Of a stretch of DNA of 50,154 bases, positions 8,733 to 18,424 are shown piece after piece (position 1 is the stretch's first letter; each line of letters begins with the position of its first letter). The stretch is from Chlorobiota bacterium. Its GTDB lineage: Bacteria > Bacteroidota > Ignavibacteria > OLB7. A program made the position numbers and the translations under genes. Below the pieces are notes generated by a model. That model ran no database searches and was not told the origin of the DNA. It saw nothing but the letters and a program-made list of their open reading frames with translations. The stretch lies in contig JAGWAZ010000007.1 of the NCBI GenBank assembly GCA_021296135.1, positions 1-50,154 on the forward strand, written 5' to 3'.

Positions 8733-11700
8733 CTACTCCACAATAACCATACGCTGCACCGCACGATAGCGACCACTTCGGATTTCATAGTAGTAGAAAC
8801 CGGCAGAGAGGTACGATACATCGAACGTTATGCTATGTTCTCCTCGATCAAGAACATTATCAAGCAGCGTTGTGATGACAGTTCCTTTTGCATCGTGCAA
8901 CGATATTCGCACCCGTTCACTTCGAGCCACCTCAAAATCAATTCTCACACTACTACCAGCCGGATTCGGTACGCTCTGTTTGATAGCGTATACCCCACCG
9001 AGATCAATTGTCCCTGTTGTATCGCAGTCCAGTGCAATAAACGTACCGCCATCGAAGAGCAGTCGATAACGGGGCGGAAAAGGATTGTCTTCTTGAAGAG
9101 TCAGGGCCAGATCTGTCCGATAGGATCTTCCAAGAAGAACACGCATTGGTATTTCCAATAAAACTCCTAACCCCGTCGCTTCCGGGATCATACCACTTAC
9201 CGTCAGCTCTCCAGGAGGATCCTCCTCTCCATCCACGTTGATAGCCCCCACTTCGCGCATTGCTGTCGCTTCTGCTGGCATCAAAAGTGTAGGCTCATAG
9301 CTCAATATCAGCCGGAAGGGGATGTCTTCAGGAAGAGGAAGGCCTGTCTTCAATGACAGAGGAATCCAGATTACGGAATCTATATGCCCTCGCACCTCAG
9401 GCAGACTGAACGTCAGTATAAACTCCTCCAGTTCGCATGGCTCTGATTCGAGTTCGACCGTCGTGGTATCTTGACCACTATGTTCAATTCTTAGAAGTGC
9501 GCGAACGGTGGAATCTCGTCGCAGATATCTGATTCTATAGAATCGAGACTGATCCGGTTGAAGAATATCCGGCCTCGGAGGATCAAGCACCACAAATGCC
9601 TCCGGAGATTCTCCTTCAATTATCAATCTCTCTACTGTGAGAGGCCAGGTCCCAGCATTTGTCACCTGAACTGAGTCGATGCCATCCTTATCAGAACATG
9701 GGAACCACAACTCAAAAAGGTTTGTCTCTGCCTTCTCCAACAAACCAACGCCAGCCAGGGTAACATCGATGTGCCTTCCATCTCTGGTCGTTGCTCGAAG
9801 ACTGTCAGTCCAGGGACCTGTATCAGCAGGTGAAAAACGTAGCCTAACGGTCAACATACTATCAACAGGTGCAAGGAGCATCGGTAGCTCGGATGATAGA
9901 GAAACCACGCCGAAGAGGATGGAATCAATGATCTCAATCGTCATCACGCTATCCTCGGCAGTGCCACGATTGAAGAACCTCAATGGCCGTTCAGTATATC
10001 CTCTAACCCGGGCATCACCAAAATCGAGGAACAGTGTATCGGCTACAATTTCCGACTCAACCCCCTCAACACAGAGTAGGACAGTATCTTGCCAACCAGA
10101 AGCCGACGAAAAGATAATGCGTCCCTGTCTAGTGCCAAGCACAGCAGGGGTCATTACGAGATTGAAAGAGACAGAACTCTTTTCTGCAATATCGACTGAA
10201 CTGAGAAGACCAGTTGCTGTTATCTCACTCTCATCTGTCGGAAAAATTGCCTCTATGGCAACTTTCACATCCTTAGCAATCCCATCTCCCTGATTGACAA
10301 TAAGGATCTTACGGGGTGCCGAGTTAGTGCGAACAATCACCTCCCCAAAATCAACCTTATCGAGAACGTTCAAATCAAGTTTAGGCTTGGATTTGAAGAC
10401 CGATCCGTGTAATGCCACGGTCGTATCGAGTATACATGACCCACTGCCAAGACTCAAAAGCAACAATTGCCTGTATATCGTAGCGGTGTCGCTACCATCA
10501 ACCGTATCACCACAAAATCTGACGACAACTTCCACCTTTCCTCCCGGTGGAATCGAGGCTCCGCTACGAGGAGTGAGTACCTCAAATGAAGGTGCATCGG
10601 TTGCAATGGAATTGATCGTAAGAGGGCGTTCCGAACTACGATTTCGCAGGGTAAACGTTGCGATGCGACACGTATCATCAGCACCAATATCTCTTAGTCC
10701 CGCATTCACTGATAAAGGAATCGACACATCAGGACCGATGTCTCTTATCCGCAGAAGAATCGCACGGGATGGCAGAGGTGTAGTAGCACGAAAAGAAACT
10801 ATAAACTCTCCTCCCCCTCCTCGCAAGCAGACACGTATTCTTAGTTCCCGTTCCTCTTCCGGCTTAATAGTAATTGGCAAAGGCGGCTCAACTCTTTCCA
10901 CCTTAAGTGATTTTTCATTGGTGGCTATACCGGTTACATCGAGTGGAGCCTCTCCCTTATTGGTAAGAGTAAGAGCTGTATCACGGCAATCGCCCGGACA
11001 GAGATCGCCTAAATCAATAAGGCTATCATTCGAATGGAGTTTACCAGCTATCCCACAGCCTCGTAACCTGATTTCATATAAGCTATCCGGCTTGACATTC
11101 GTGAAAAGGCGCAAGATTGCAGAATCATTCCCAACACGAGCCGGACAGAATCGTATGAGAATAGCAGCAGTCAGTCCGGGAGCTATTTGGGGAGGTATTT
11201 GGGGAAATGCTCTGGAAGGTCGAAATCCGTAAACGACAAAGGGATTGCTTGTGCCTGCGTGAAGTATTTCGTACTCCTTAATGACCAAATCGCTCTGTGT
11301 TCCGGTATTTGTAATGAAGATGGAGGCAGTATCGCATTTGGAGTATGGAACGCATCCGTAATCAATCTCTGTGCGATCAATCCTTATGCCAGGTTGCCCA
11401 ACAATTGCCCCTCCTGCCGTTGACATAATCCATGAAGGAACGGCGGTTCTTCTGTTGCTGGAAGGATTATTGGTTTTCTGAAGCGTGGCTACATAGAGGA
11501 GGCCATTCGATACATCATTCTCCTCAAGTTGAATTGACCAGTGTCCGGCTGTATCAACAATTACCTCTTTAGGAGCACCATAAGACCATACGCCATGCTC
11601 AGGGCGTATATAGATGCGAATGGTTGTTCCCGCAACTCCAACGCCGGAAATGACAGATCCTGACTCAGCTTGAAAGGTTCCATTCATGTTGGAGGCAGGG

Positions 11701-13319
11701 CCAAAGTATTCAGCACCCAACTGTTCGAGAGTGAACGTGGAATCAATACCATCAACCAGTCCATCAACACGAACTCTCCCTTTTCCACCATCCCCTACAG
11801 GGGTATCCCCAACAGCATCTCCACCTTTTCCACCTTCTACGATAACTTGTCCTTTTGTTCCGATCACAAGTCTTCCCTGAGCGCCGAGCAGTACACCTCC
11901 TCCAGCGCCTCCCCCACCTCCACTTTTGAAACCGGAATTATCGTCGACTCCATCTGCACCCTTAGCCTCTATTCTTCCAAGCAAACGAATTGCACGATAT
12001 GAATAGAGGGCAATTGCTCCTCCTCCTCCGCCGCCTGAAGCACGTCCGTTCGCAGAGTACGCGCCGCCGCCGCCACTACCACCCGCGAGGGGAACAAGAA
12101 CCGTTGAACCGACAGAACGACCACCATTGGGAACAGTAGGCCCTCCATGATCTCCTGAAGAAGCAAAGCCTCCACCTCCACCGCCAGAGGTAATCATAAC
12201 GCTCCCTTGATCATCTCGGATAATTTTGCCCCCCGTTGCACCCCCGAATCCACCGGCGTCAACGTCGAAAGGAAATTCCTCACCATCCCTGCCATACCGA
12301 CCCGATGAACCAAATGGATGGCCCGTACCTCCTCCCGAGGGGACTCCCATCCGTGCAGCACCACCTGGTGCACCGTTGAGACTTCCCCCGGCACCAAACC
12401 TACCTGACCGACTTCCTCCTGAAGCAGGGTTTGCTCCTGAACGATTTTGAAGAAGTGAATCGCTCGGTGCACCACCGGCGGTATACCCAACGCCCCCTCC
12501 TGTTTTCAGACCAGCACCTCCTCCACCTCCTCCCGGCCCGGCCCTTCCATACTGGCTCGGTAGAAGAGAATCAAGTACAGGAGCAGAGACAGAAAGGATA
12601 GCAGTCGAATCAATGATCACTTCTCCCTTGGCCAGGATAGTCAGAGGTAACATACCCTGCTCTCCATTCGTTTCCAGATCAGGGTCGGAAACGTCAGCTC
12701 TAAACGTCCCTTCGCTCAGAATTAAGGTGTCAACAACAAGGACACCTCTACGAGAACGCCTACCATAGATCCCACCCGAACCAAGCAGACAGTCTCCCTC
12801 AAGTTTTCCAGAGCTGTCGACTCCAAGCCGTTGGGGAAGAACGATGGAAAACATCTGAGGATTGCTGATCGCGTCGCCTCGACGCACACGGAGAGGGATA
12901 GCCTGAGGCGTCGCCTCCGGATGAACAAAAAGCATCGTTGAAAGAAGACGACCTTCCCAACTCACAACCGAAGGTCCGATGATTATCTGTGAGCTGTCCT
13001 CTGGATCCACAAGCTCTAAACCAACGTTGACCGGATCGAGTGTATCAGGTCCGAACGCTCCAAACGCATCGATAGGAGCAAACGTCTCCACAACAAGACT
13101 CATACCAGGAGCAGCCGCGTCCGGAAGCATGTAGGTTGTTTCGGGAGAGAGAATCGAACGAGTGAAGAGTCCTGCACCTATACGCAACATATCCTTCTCC
13201 GGATTGTATCGTTCACCGATGATATGAACCTTCTGACCTACAAGGACAATGCGATTGGCCACACGCCACTCCCTATCAGGATTTGTGACTTCAGAATTCA
13301 GATCGTTGACAAACTGATC
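8733..13319 (-). CDS. C-terminal part of a giant T9SS surface protein (ASH/Hydin-like repeats)
   Basis: Open from just after an in-frame TAG (13320-13322) to the stop at 8733. From GTG 13262 it gives 1509 residues with no signal peptide. It begins with a beta-rich domain, followed by a very Gly-rich segment at about 235-500 (for example GPGGGGGGAGL). Then come repeated ~100-residue beta domains resembling ASH/SPD-2/Hydin or choice-of-anchor D repeats (IDYGCVPYSKCDTASIFITN, LRDIGADDTCRIATF). A type A sorting domain ends it (KQSVPNPAGSSVRIDFEV, then ...GFYYYEIRSGRYRAVQRMVIVE). Since export requires a signal peptide, this part is probably the remainder of the gene at 13320-14453, in the same frame. 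Translation from GTG 13262 would yield a cytoplasmic, non-exported product. Confidence 0.85.
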   Translation of the reverse strand, partial: DQFVNDLNSEVTNPDREWRVANRIVLVGQKVHIIGERYNPEKDMLRIGAGLFTRSILSPETTYMLPDAAAPGMSLVVETFAPIDAFGAFGPDTLDPVNVGLELVDPEDSSQIIIGPSVVSWEGRLLSTMLFVHPEATPQAIPLRVRRGDAISNPQMFSIVLPQRLGVDSSGKLEGDCLLGSGGIYGRRSRRGVLVVDTLILSEGTFRADVSDPDLETNGEQGMLPLTILAKGEVIIDSTAILSVSAPVLDSLLPSQYGRAGPGGGGGGAGLKTGGGVGYTAGGAPSDSLLQNRSGANPASGGSRSGRFGAGGSLNGAPGGAARMGVPSGGGTGHPFGSSGRYGRDGEEFPFDVDAGGFGGATGGKIIRDDQGSVMITSGGGGGGFASSGDHGGPTVPNGGRSVGSTVLVPLAGGSGGGGAYSANGRASGGGGGGAIALYSYRAIRLLGRIEAKGADGVDDNSGFKSGGGGGAGGGVLLGAQGRLVIGTKGQVIVEGGKGGDAVGDTPVGDGGKGRVRVDGLVDGIDSTFTLEQLGAEYFGPASNMNGTFQAESGSVISGVGVAGTTIRIYIRPEHGVWSYGAPKEVIVDTAGHWSIQLEENDVSNGLLYVATLQKTNNPSSNRRTAVPSWIMSTAGGAIVGQPGIRIDRTEIDYGCVPYSKCDTASIFITNTGTQSDLVIKEYEILHAGTSNPFVVYGFRPSRAFPQIPPQIAPGLTAAILIRFCPARVGNDSAILRLFTNVKPDSLYEIRLRGCGIAGKLHSNDSLIDLGDLCPGDCRDTALTLTNKGEAPLDVTGIATNEKSLKVERVEPPLPITIKPEEERELRIRVCLRGGGGEFIVSFRATTPLPSRAILLRIRDIGPDVSIPLSVNAGLRDIGADDTCRIATFTLRNRSSERPLTINSIATDAPSFEVLTPRSGASIPPGGKVEVVVRFCGDTVDGSDTATIYRQLLLLSLGSGSCILDTTVALHGSVFKSKPKLDLNVLDKVDFGEVIVRTNSAPRKILIVNQGDGIAKDVKVAIEAIFPTDESEITATGLLSSVDIAEKSSVSFNLVMTPAVLGTRQGRIIFSSASGWQDTVLLCVEGVESEIVADTLFLDFGDARVRGYTERPLRFFNRGTAEDSVMTIEIIDSILFGVVSLSSELPMLLAPVDSMLTVRLRFSPADTGPWTDSLRATTRDGRHIDVTLAGVGLLEKAETNLFELWFPCSDKDGIDSVQVTNAGTWPLTVERLIIEGESPEAFVVLDPPRPDILQPDQSRFYRIRYLRRDSTVRALLRIEHSGQDTTTVELESEPCELEEFILTFSLPEVRGHIDSVIWIPLSLKTGLPLPEDIPFRLILSYEPTLLMPAEATAMREVGAINVDGEEDPPGELTVSGMIPEATGLGVLLEIPMRVLLGRSYRTDLALTLQEDNPFPPRYRLLFDGGTFIALDCDTTGTIDLGGVYAIKQSVPNPAGSSVRIDFEVARSERVRISLHDAKGTVITTLLDNVLDRGEHSITFDVSYLSAGFYYYEIRSGRYRAVQRMVIVE

Positions 13320-14453
13320 CTAATCCCAGACTCCCGATGGATCAAGGCTATATCCAGCAAAACCTGTCTTTGGCAGATCGGCAGGGAAACGGCCTCGAAA
13401 GGTTGTCCATGCTGAGGCCATATTACCCGCACCATCGGTAGCGATATCAAATCCCATCAAGGTTGAATCAAGCGGCGGGAGCAGGGTGAGTGAGAAATTC
13501 GAGCCAGTGTTTGTCCCATAAAAGAGCGAGGGAAGAGAATCCCGCTTGTTCATTGGGATAAGCAGATGGTAACTGCCGGATGAATCCAACGCCGCGCGAA
13601 GGCGTAGATCAGTATCCCCTCTTCTAATCATCGTTTGGTCATAGAGCGGAACAGGGAGCAATTCAACGTTGCCCAGCGAATTACCATCTAATGACAGGGT
13701 GAACTGATAGATTGCACCCGAAGCATTCCGCACAAAAGCCTCCAATTGCTCCCGATGCACCTGAAGTTCCGGATCAGAGAACTGACAACTGAACGAACCG
13801 CAAGGGACCGTCTTGACAAGTTTCTTAATGCGGGATTGGCTATTCCAATAATGGACATTGATGGAATCCTCAACATTTTCAAGCCAGATAAGATGTGCTG
13901 TGCCGTTTGAGTCAACAGCCATGCTGTAACGACCAGACTCCTTGGTCAAGAGAACAGAAGGAATCTTTCGGTATGAACTATCCCGATCATTCGTGTAATA
14001 GATGCCTATCTCATAACCATTGCTGCCGAACACGTTTGCAAGAAAGGCAAGGTGTATGATCCCATCATGATCTACAAGAAAACGATACGATGTTGAATCG
14101 GCACTGAGTGAATCATAAACGGTGCCCGTATCGGTAAGAAGAAATGGCGCACCAATTTCGTTGGTTTGGTCTTGTGTGTGATAGACCTGCAGCCCGGCGC
14201 TGTTCGGATCACGTGTTACCCAGCTAAAGTGGGTGACTCCCCAGCGATCAATGGCAGTTTGTGGATTGAATGTAGGAGGAAGATCTGAACCGATTGTTGT
14301 GTTCAGTGTGTCATATCGCCAGTTCCCTACCTGAGCCGAAACGACCCCAGAACAGAGATAACTGAGGAAGCAGAGCAGAAAGCACAGTCGGCCCTTGAAA
14401 CCGAATGAACGACTTAAACTACAATGAACGATATTCTCAGAGAGAGTATACAC
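13320..14453 (-). CDS. N-terminal part of the same T9SS surface protein, ending at an in-frame TAG
   Basis: 377 residues from GTG 14453. The signal peptide hydrophobic core (LCFLLCFLSYLCSGVVSAQ) ends near residue 41. The exported region resembles a beta-propeller of the BNR/sialidase type (AIDRWGVTHFSWV, VDHDGIIHLAFLA, VDSNGTAHLIWLE). It ends at ...SGVWD and TAG, and the same frame continues without another stop for 1528 codons into the ASH-repeat protein with a T9SS sorting domain. This half has the export signal but no sorting signal; the other half is the reverse. It lies 48 bp after the barrel-OmpA gene. Nonsense mutation, read-through or a base-call error are the options. Confidence 0.85.
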   Translation of the reverse strand: MYTLSENIVHCSLSRSFGFKGRLCFLLCFLSYLCSGVVSAQVGNWRYDTLNTTIGSDLPPTFNPQTAIDRWGVTHFSWVTRDPNSAGLQVYHTQDQTNEIGAPFLLTDTGTVYDSLSADSTSYRFLVDHDGIIHLAFLANVFGSNGYEIGIYYTNDRDSSYRKIPSVLLTKESGRYSMAVDSNGTAHLIWLENVEDSINVHYWNSQSRIKKLVKTVPCGSFSCQFSDPELQVHREQLEAFVRNASGAIYQFTLSLDGNSLGNVELLPVPLYDQTMIRRGDTDLRLRAALDSSGSYHLLIPMNKRDSLPSLFYGTNTGSNFSLTLLPPLDSTLMGFDIATDGAGNMASAWTTFRGRFPADLPKTGFAGYSLDPSGVWD

Positions 14454-14501
14454 CTCACATCTTCTGTACGATCACCAGTGGTTGATTCCTTAGCTTGATA
14501 G

Positions 14502-16703
14502 TTACTCTTTTGATTGACGATTAACGGTTATGCGAACCATCCTGGAAAAAATACGTCCTTCAGGTAGATTGTTATCGAACGTGTCACTGCTCGATTCGCC
14601 CGATCCTCGAACGCTTGTTACGGAAAGTTCCGGCAGAGAGAGACTGAAGCGTACGCTCTGGAGCCTCTTCTCTACATTCCGTGCCCGTTCAAGAGCGAGC
14701 TCACGATTACGCAAGGCATCACCTACACGGTCGGTAAAACCGGTAATCTCTACCCAGGCTCCTTCTTCTGCAGCACGTGCGATCTCATAGATTTCTGCAA
14801 CATGCTGCGGTCGCAATTCCGCTTTGTTGTATGTGAAGCCAACGAGCATGTATTCTTTCACTTCCAATTCTTTCTCAGTCTTCTCTTCAGGTGTGCGAGT
14901 TACGTGCTCTAGTACACGAAATGATCCCTTATCAGCACCCTTCTGCCCATATATATCTGTTACTTCAAAACGGTAATGAATCGGTGTGAGATCACGATTT
15001 ATTCGCAAATCATTGAGAGGCCAGTACTTACTGGCAGTAGCCTGATCCGGCATAGCTGTACTATCAAAACGCAAAAGCACTTTATTCCCTTGTCGGACAG
15101 TGATATTCCAGTCTGCGACGGAAGCTGTATCATCTACCTCTGCATGGAAATTGATTGCCGGGGGGGAGGCTACGCTGGCAAGGCCCTCTACAACAACGGG
15201 CCGGAGAAGTGATTCTCCATCAAAAATAAACTCAGCACGTCGATTCTCACTCCGGCCATCAACAGTCTTTTCGCTTGACGGATTTGTCGGAGTGCCCGAA
15301 GAGACGCTCACTCGTCTTTCATCAATACCCCACACATCTGTCAAGTATGTCCGGACAGACTTGGCACGCTCCAATGCCAATTCCGGGTTCGGCTCTTCAT
15401 CCTGGGTCGCCGTTCCAACTATCGTGACAGATACTTCCGGGCGACTGCGAAGACGTTGTCCCAGGACATTAAGAAGGTGATGGTGTAGATCGATAGGCGT
15501 TATCGAAACAAGAGAATCGAAATTGAAGCGATCAGCCTCTTCACCACTCTTGAATCGAATATAACGGGAGGGGATTGTAGGGCTACCTCGATCAAAGAAG
15601 AGATGTGGTATGAATGGAATGCTTCGACTCCAGGGAGCCTCGCGAATCTCAATAATCGGGTCGGGATATTCATTGCCCGCATCATCAACCCCAACTACAC
15701 TGATACTGGCATAGAGTTCGGAAAGTATGTTGTCAACTTCAGCATCTGTGGCTGTATCCACCGACTGCGGCGGAACTATATCGACTTCAGTCACTTGTAT
15801 TTGATGTGTGTCACCGGGGTCGATTAACGAAAGCCGTGAAGGAATTGTAGCAATCAATTCTTGCTTCTTACTGCGATTCTCCCAGGTAAATCCCATCGAA
15901 GCATGAAACGTGGTTGTGTTCCATTGATATGACTTTTCGATCGACGTTGTCATCAGACTGACTCCAAGCTCCGGAATCAGAGCGAACCTGTCGCCAAGTG
16001 GCAATCGAGTTCCACCAAAGGTCGAAATCTCAAAGCCAAGATTGTTGAAATCAAGTTTCCCCCCTCGATAGATCGGTCTCTGAAAGTCGTTGGTTTCTGT
16101 ATAGGTTGCCCCGAGCGGTGAGGCAATTTGCTCATACTGACGGACATCGCTGACCGATAACAACAGCAGAGATGGAGTAAAACCGAGTCGCAGGTTCTGC
16201 ACCGGTTCCCAAAGAAGTCCCCCCGATATGCTTACTGCACTTACCGAAGCATCAAGCCTGTGTTGAGTAACTACCTGTTCGGATACCCCATCGAGATAAC
16301 GAGCAGGATTTGTGAATGTCTCGGAAAAATTGATCGGACGGTTCTGCCATCCGGCCCCTCCTGTAAGCAGAAAAGAGGGCAAACCGAGGAGAGGCATCTC
16401 GAAGAAGAGGCGCAAGGCAGTTACTCCGGTCACTTGATCTGTAAACTCTCCACAGCTTGAACTTCCATGATAAATGTCAAGCGTTGTTTGATGAGTTGTC
16501 AATCCGACAAGGCCGGCAACACCAAGTCGCCACTGGAGCTTTCTCTTATCAACTTTTGTGGAGTCGGTGAAGTGATCGTGAGCGCTCCCCTGCGAAAAAA
16601 GTGGAGTTACTGTAGGAAAAGCAAATAGAGAGAACAGGACAAGAAAGGCAAAGCCTTGCCTGCCAAGCACAGAAGGGAGACTTTTCTGCTCGGAACTTCT
16701 CAT
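14502..16703 (-). CDS. Outer-membrane barrel protein with two OmpA-like domains
   Basis: 733 residues. A signal peptide (about 1-38, core FAFLVLFSLFAFPTVTPLFSQ) is followed by a beta-barrel-like region at about 50-285, with the signature GGTRLPLGDRFALIPELGVS. Two OmpA C-terminal peptidoglycan-binding domains follow. The first (about 380-500) has ELALERAKSVRTYL and GRSENRRAEFIF. The second (about 635-730) has LVGFTYNKAELRP, ITGFTDRVGD and RNRELALERARNV. It probably tethers the outer membrane to peptidoglycan. It lies downstream of an anti-sigma-like gene, with a hairpin between them. Its barrel shares a motif with the barrel fused to the second anti-sigma-like protein (32073-33548). Confidence 0.88.
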   Translation of the reverse strand: MRSSEQKSLPSVLGRQGFAFLVLFSLFAFPTVTPLFSQGSAHDHFTDSTKVDKRKLQWRLGVAGLVGLTTHQTTLDIYHGSSSCGEFTDQVTGVTALRLFFEMPLLGLPSFLLTGGAGWQNRPINFSETFTNPARYLDGVSEQVVTQHRLDASVSAVSISGGLLWEPVQNLRLGFTPSLLLLSVSDVRQYEQIASPLGATYTETNDFQRPIYRGGKLDFNNLGFEISTFGGTRLPLGDRFALIPELGVSLMTTSIEKSYQWNTTTFHASMGFTWENRSKKQELIATIPSRLSLIDPGDTHQIQVTEVDIVPPQSVDTATDAEVDNILSELYASISVVGVDDAGNEYPDPIIEIREAPWSRSIPFIPHLFFDRGSPTIPSRYIRFKSGEEADRFNFDSLVSITPIDLHHHLLNVLGQRLRSRPEVSVTIVGTATQDEEPNPELALERAKSVRTYLTDVWGIDERRVSVSSGTPTNPSSEKTVDGRSENRRAEFIFDGESLLRPVVVEGLASVASPPAINFHAEVDDTASVADWNITVRQGNKVLLRFDSTAMPDQATASKYWPLNDLRINRDLTPIHYRFEVTDIYGQKGADKGSFRVLEHVTRTPEEKTEKELEVKEYMLVGFTYNKAELRPQHVAEIYEIARAAEEGAWVEITGFTDRVGDALRNRELALERARNVEKRLQSVRFSLSLPELSVTSVRGSGESSSDTFDNNLPEGRIFSRMVRITVNRQSKE

Positions 16704-16797
16704 CCGACTGATGTTCTTGCTTATGGCACAATCATGCGCTAATGCCTGACACGGAAAATATTAGGAGAAATTGTGACTCTATACTCTCTATAACTCG

Positions 16798-16829
16798 GAG
16801 AAGCCGGCACAATATGGCGTCGGCTTCTC
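16798..16829. other. 9-bp intergenic hairpin
   Basis: GAGAAGCCG (16798-16806) pairs perfectly with CGGCTTCTC (16821-16829). It lies between the anti-sigma-like gene and the barrel-OmpA gene and has no U-run. It could be an attenuator or an RNA-processing site that sets the relative expression of the two genes. Confidence 0.4.
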
Positions 16830-16860
16830 AAGCAGTATATGCCACCAAGGATTAAAAAGG

Positions 16861-17652
16861 TTATTCTTGATCGATATTGGTCGTGTTGGTATTCTGCGTT
16901 GACCGTCTCCCCAAAACAGGAGTGACACGAGGAGGGCCGCTACCTTCAAAAGTATTCGCATCGGCAGCAGTTGTGGTTAACCCATCCTCCATGATATCAG
17001 GGTTATCAACCAAAAATTCTGATACCACTGCCGGATCTCGTGAATTGTTTTGTCTTGATTGCATAGATCCGGCTACCGACGTACCTACTCGACTGAGACT
17101 TTCTTCTGACTTCGCTTCCTGTCCATCTAGAACGTTCTCTTCTACTGGAACGGTCTGTATCGACAGGTCACCCGTTGAAGATGGCTGTTGCTCAACAGGG
17201 ATTGATGTTGCCGGCATAAGATTTTGCACTCCCTCCTCATTTGATCCATCACCGGCATAATACCCAACAAAGAAGCTACCAACCGCAAGCAGTAGGACTA
17301 ACGGTCCTGATACCCATCGCGGAATGTGGCGGAGGATGTTGTTGGATGTACCATGGTGAAGGACAACCTCTGTTTCGAGGGGCGCTTCTTTCTGTGCGAC
17401 TGCTGCTTCTGCTGCTGTAACCGACCCAACTGCTGCAGTTACAAGCGCCGCCTCTTTCATAACGCTTGTTCTAACTCCTGAAGAGACCCGCGTCTTGTCT
17501 GCCTGTTCATTCAGAATCTTGTCCAGCATTACGTGAGATTTCAACCCAAGACGCAAGGAATCACTTGAGGCGACCGAGAGAAGAAATTGGCGCTCCTGAT
17601 CGGGCGACATCTCATTGTTGAAAAATGACGTTATAAGGTCTGCCGTGTTCAT
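16861..17652 (-). CDS. Putative membrane anti-sigma factor
   Basis: 263 residues. The N-terminal ~50 residues (FFNNEMSPDQERQFLLSVAS then a helical run to LDKILNE) resemble the short helical start of anti-sigma factors. A variable linker leads to one transmembrane segment at about 113-133 (VSGPLVLLLAVGSFFVGYYAG), then a long Ser/Thr/Asn-rich, presumably periplasmic tail to residue 263. No zinc-binding HxxxCxxC motif is present. The call rests on the layout (downstream of an ECF sigma gene) and on similarity in its first 50 residues and membrane anchor to the protein at 32073-33548, which also follows an ECF sigma gene. An IS copy now separates it from its sigma gene. Confidence 0.65.
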   Translation of the reverse strand: MNTADLITSFFNNEMSPDQERQFLLSVASSDSLRLGLKSHVMLDKILNEQADKTRVSSGVRTSVMKEAALVTAAVGSVTAAEAAVAQKEAPLETEVVLHHGTSNNILRHIPRWVSGPLVLLLAVGSFFVGYYAGDGSNEEGVQNLMPATSIPVEQQPSSTGDLSIQTVPVEENVLDGQEAKSEESLSRVGTSVAGSMQSRQNNSRDPAVVSEFLVDNPDIMEDGLTTTAADANTFEGSGPPRVTPVLGRRSTQNTNTTNIDQE

Positions 17653-17693
17653 ATTGTGTTCAATTTCATCTATCGTTCAAAAATTTTTCCGCT

Positions 17694-18369
17694 GGCTCTA
17701 GACCAGAAGATTTATGATGTTACTTCAAAGATAATCGATGTTAAGGTTGTCCGAATGTGGGTAATCCCGATCTACAACGGGATTATCCATATTTCAACAA
17801 TAACTCCCCCCTGCCTGCCGCAGGAAGGTAGTTCTCTTTTCATCTGTTCCTGGTTCTTCTTCCAGCGCCATTCATATTCCTTTCGGTGATAGGGAAAATA
17901 GCTTTTCACCCCCTTAAACTTCGAAAGCCTTCGCTTACAAAAGTTCCAGAAACTCTCTATGCCATTACTATGGATGCCTTTGCCATTGCTGAAGCCCCGG
18001 GTCTTCTTTACCCGAAAGTCTTTGTCATAACCCACATCCACAGACGGGTTGCTTTGCAATGTCCCGATCACCCCTGGGTGGCCTATTCACTTCCCGTATT
18101 CGCTTGTGGCCAAAATACGCCCCATCGAACTCCACTCCGCCATACAACTGTGTCTTATCAATGGTCTGCTTGATCTAAATGCACTCGCTGAACATCAGAT
18201 AATAGCGGTTCATCGTCTTGCGGTTACAGCCCAGTAAGATGCTCGCCTTAGTTGCATCGACATCCGCAAAAAGGAAGCGTATGATTTTTTTGGCCTTGTA
18301 ATCGCTTAGTTTGCTATATTTCATAAGGCTTTCAGACCACAGTTTAAAGTAATCTTCTGGTCTAGAGCC
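17694..18369 (-). mobile_element. Decayed IS1595-family (IS1016-like) element
   Basis: Two perfect 19-bp inverted repeats (GGCTCTAGACCAGAAGATT at 17694-17712 and its complement at 18351-18369) bound a 676-bp element. It is flanked by the direct repeat TTCCGCT (17687-17693 and 18370-18376), a target-site duplication. The family usually gives 8 bp; 7 are identical here. Size and ends fit the IS1016 group. It has inserted between the ECF sigma gene and its putative anti-sigma gene, in the same orientation. Confidence 0.88.
17772..18324 (-). pseudogene. Transposase pseudogene, ISXO2-like DDE type
   Basis: The start ATG 18324 (MKYSKLSDYKAKKIIRFLF) gives an N-terminal helix-turn-helix and then YGGVEFDGAYFGHKR, the region around the first catalytic Asp. 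The frame contains TAG at about 18178-18180 after FSECI. The middle, which normally continues past the glycine-rich turn, is missing. A second frame carries the C-terminal part GKGIHSNGIESFWNFCKRRL, the family signature. Internal stop, deletion and frame change mean that no active enzyme can be made. Confidence 0.88.
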
Positions 18370-18424
18370 TTCCGCTAATCAAGCACCCATTCTCAACTCA
18401 TCAAAAAAGGATTACGACTCCTTG

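Noticed and set aside
8733-14453. Genetic code with TAG reassigned
   Set aside because: Several intact genes in the window end in TAG at their expected ends, for example 8548, 26710, 28203 and 32032.
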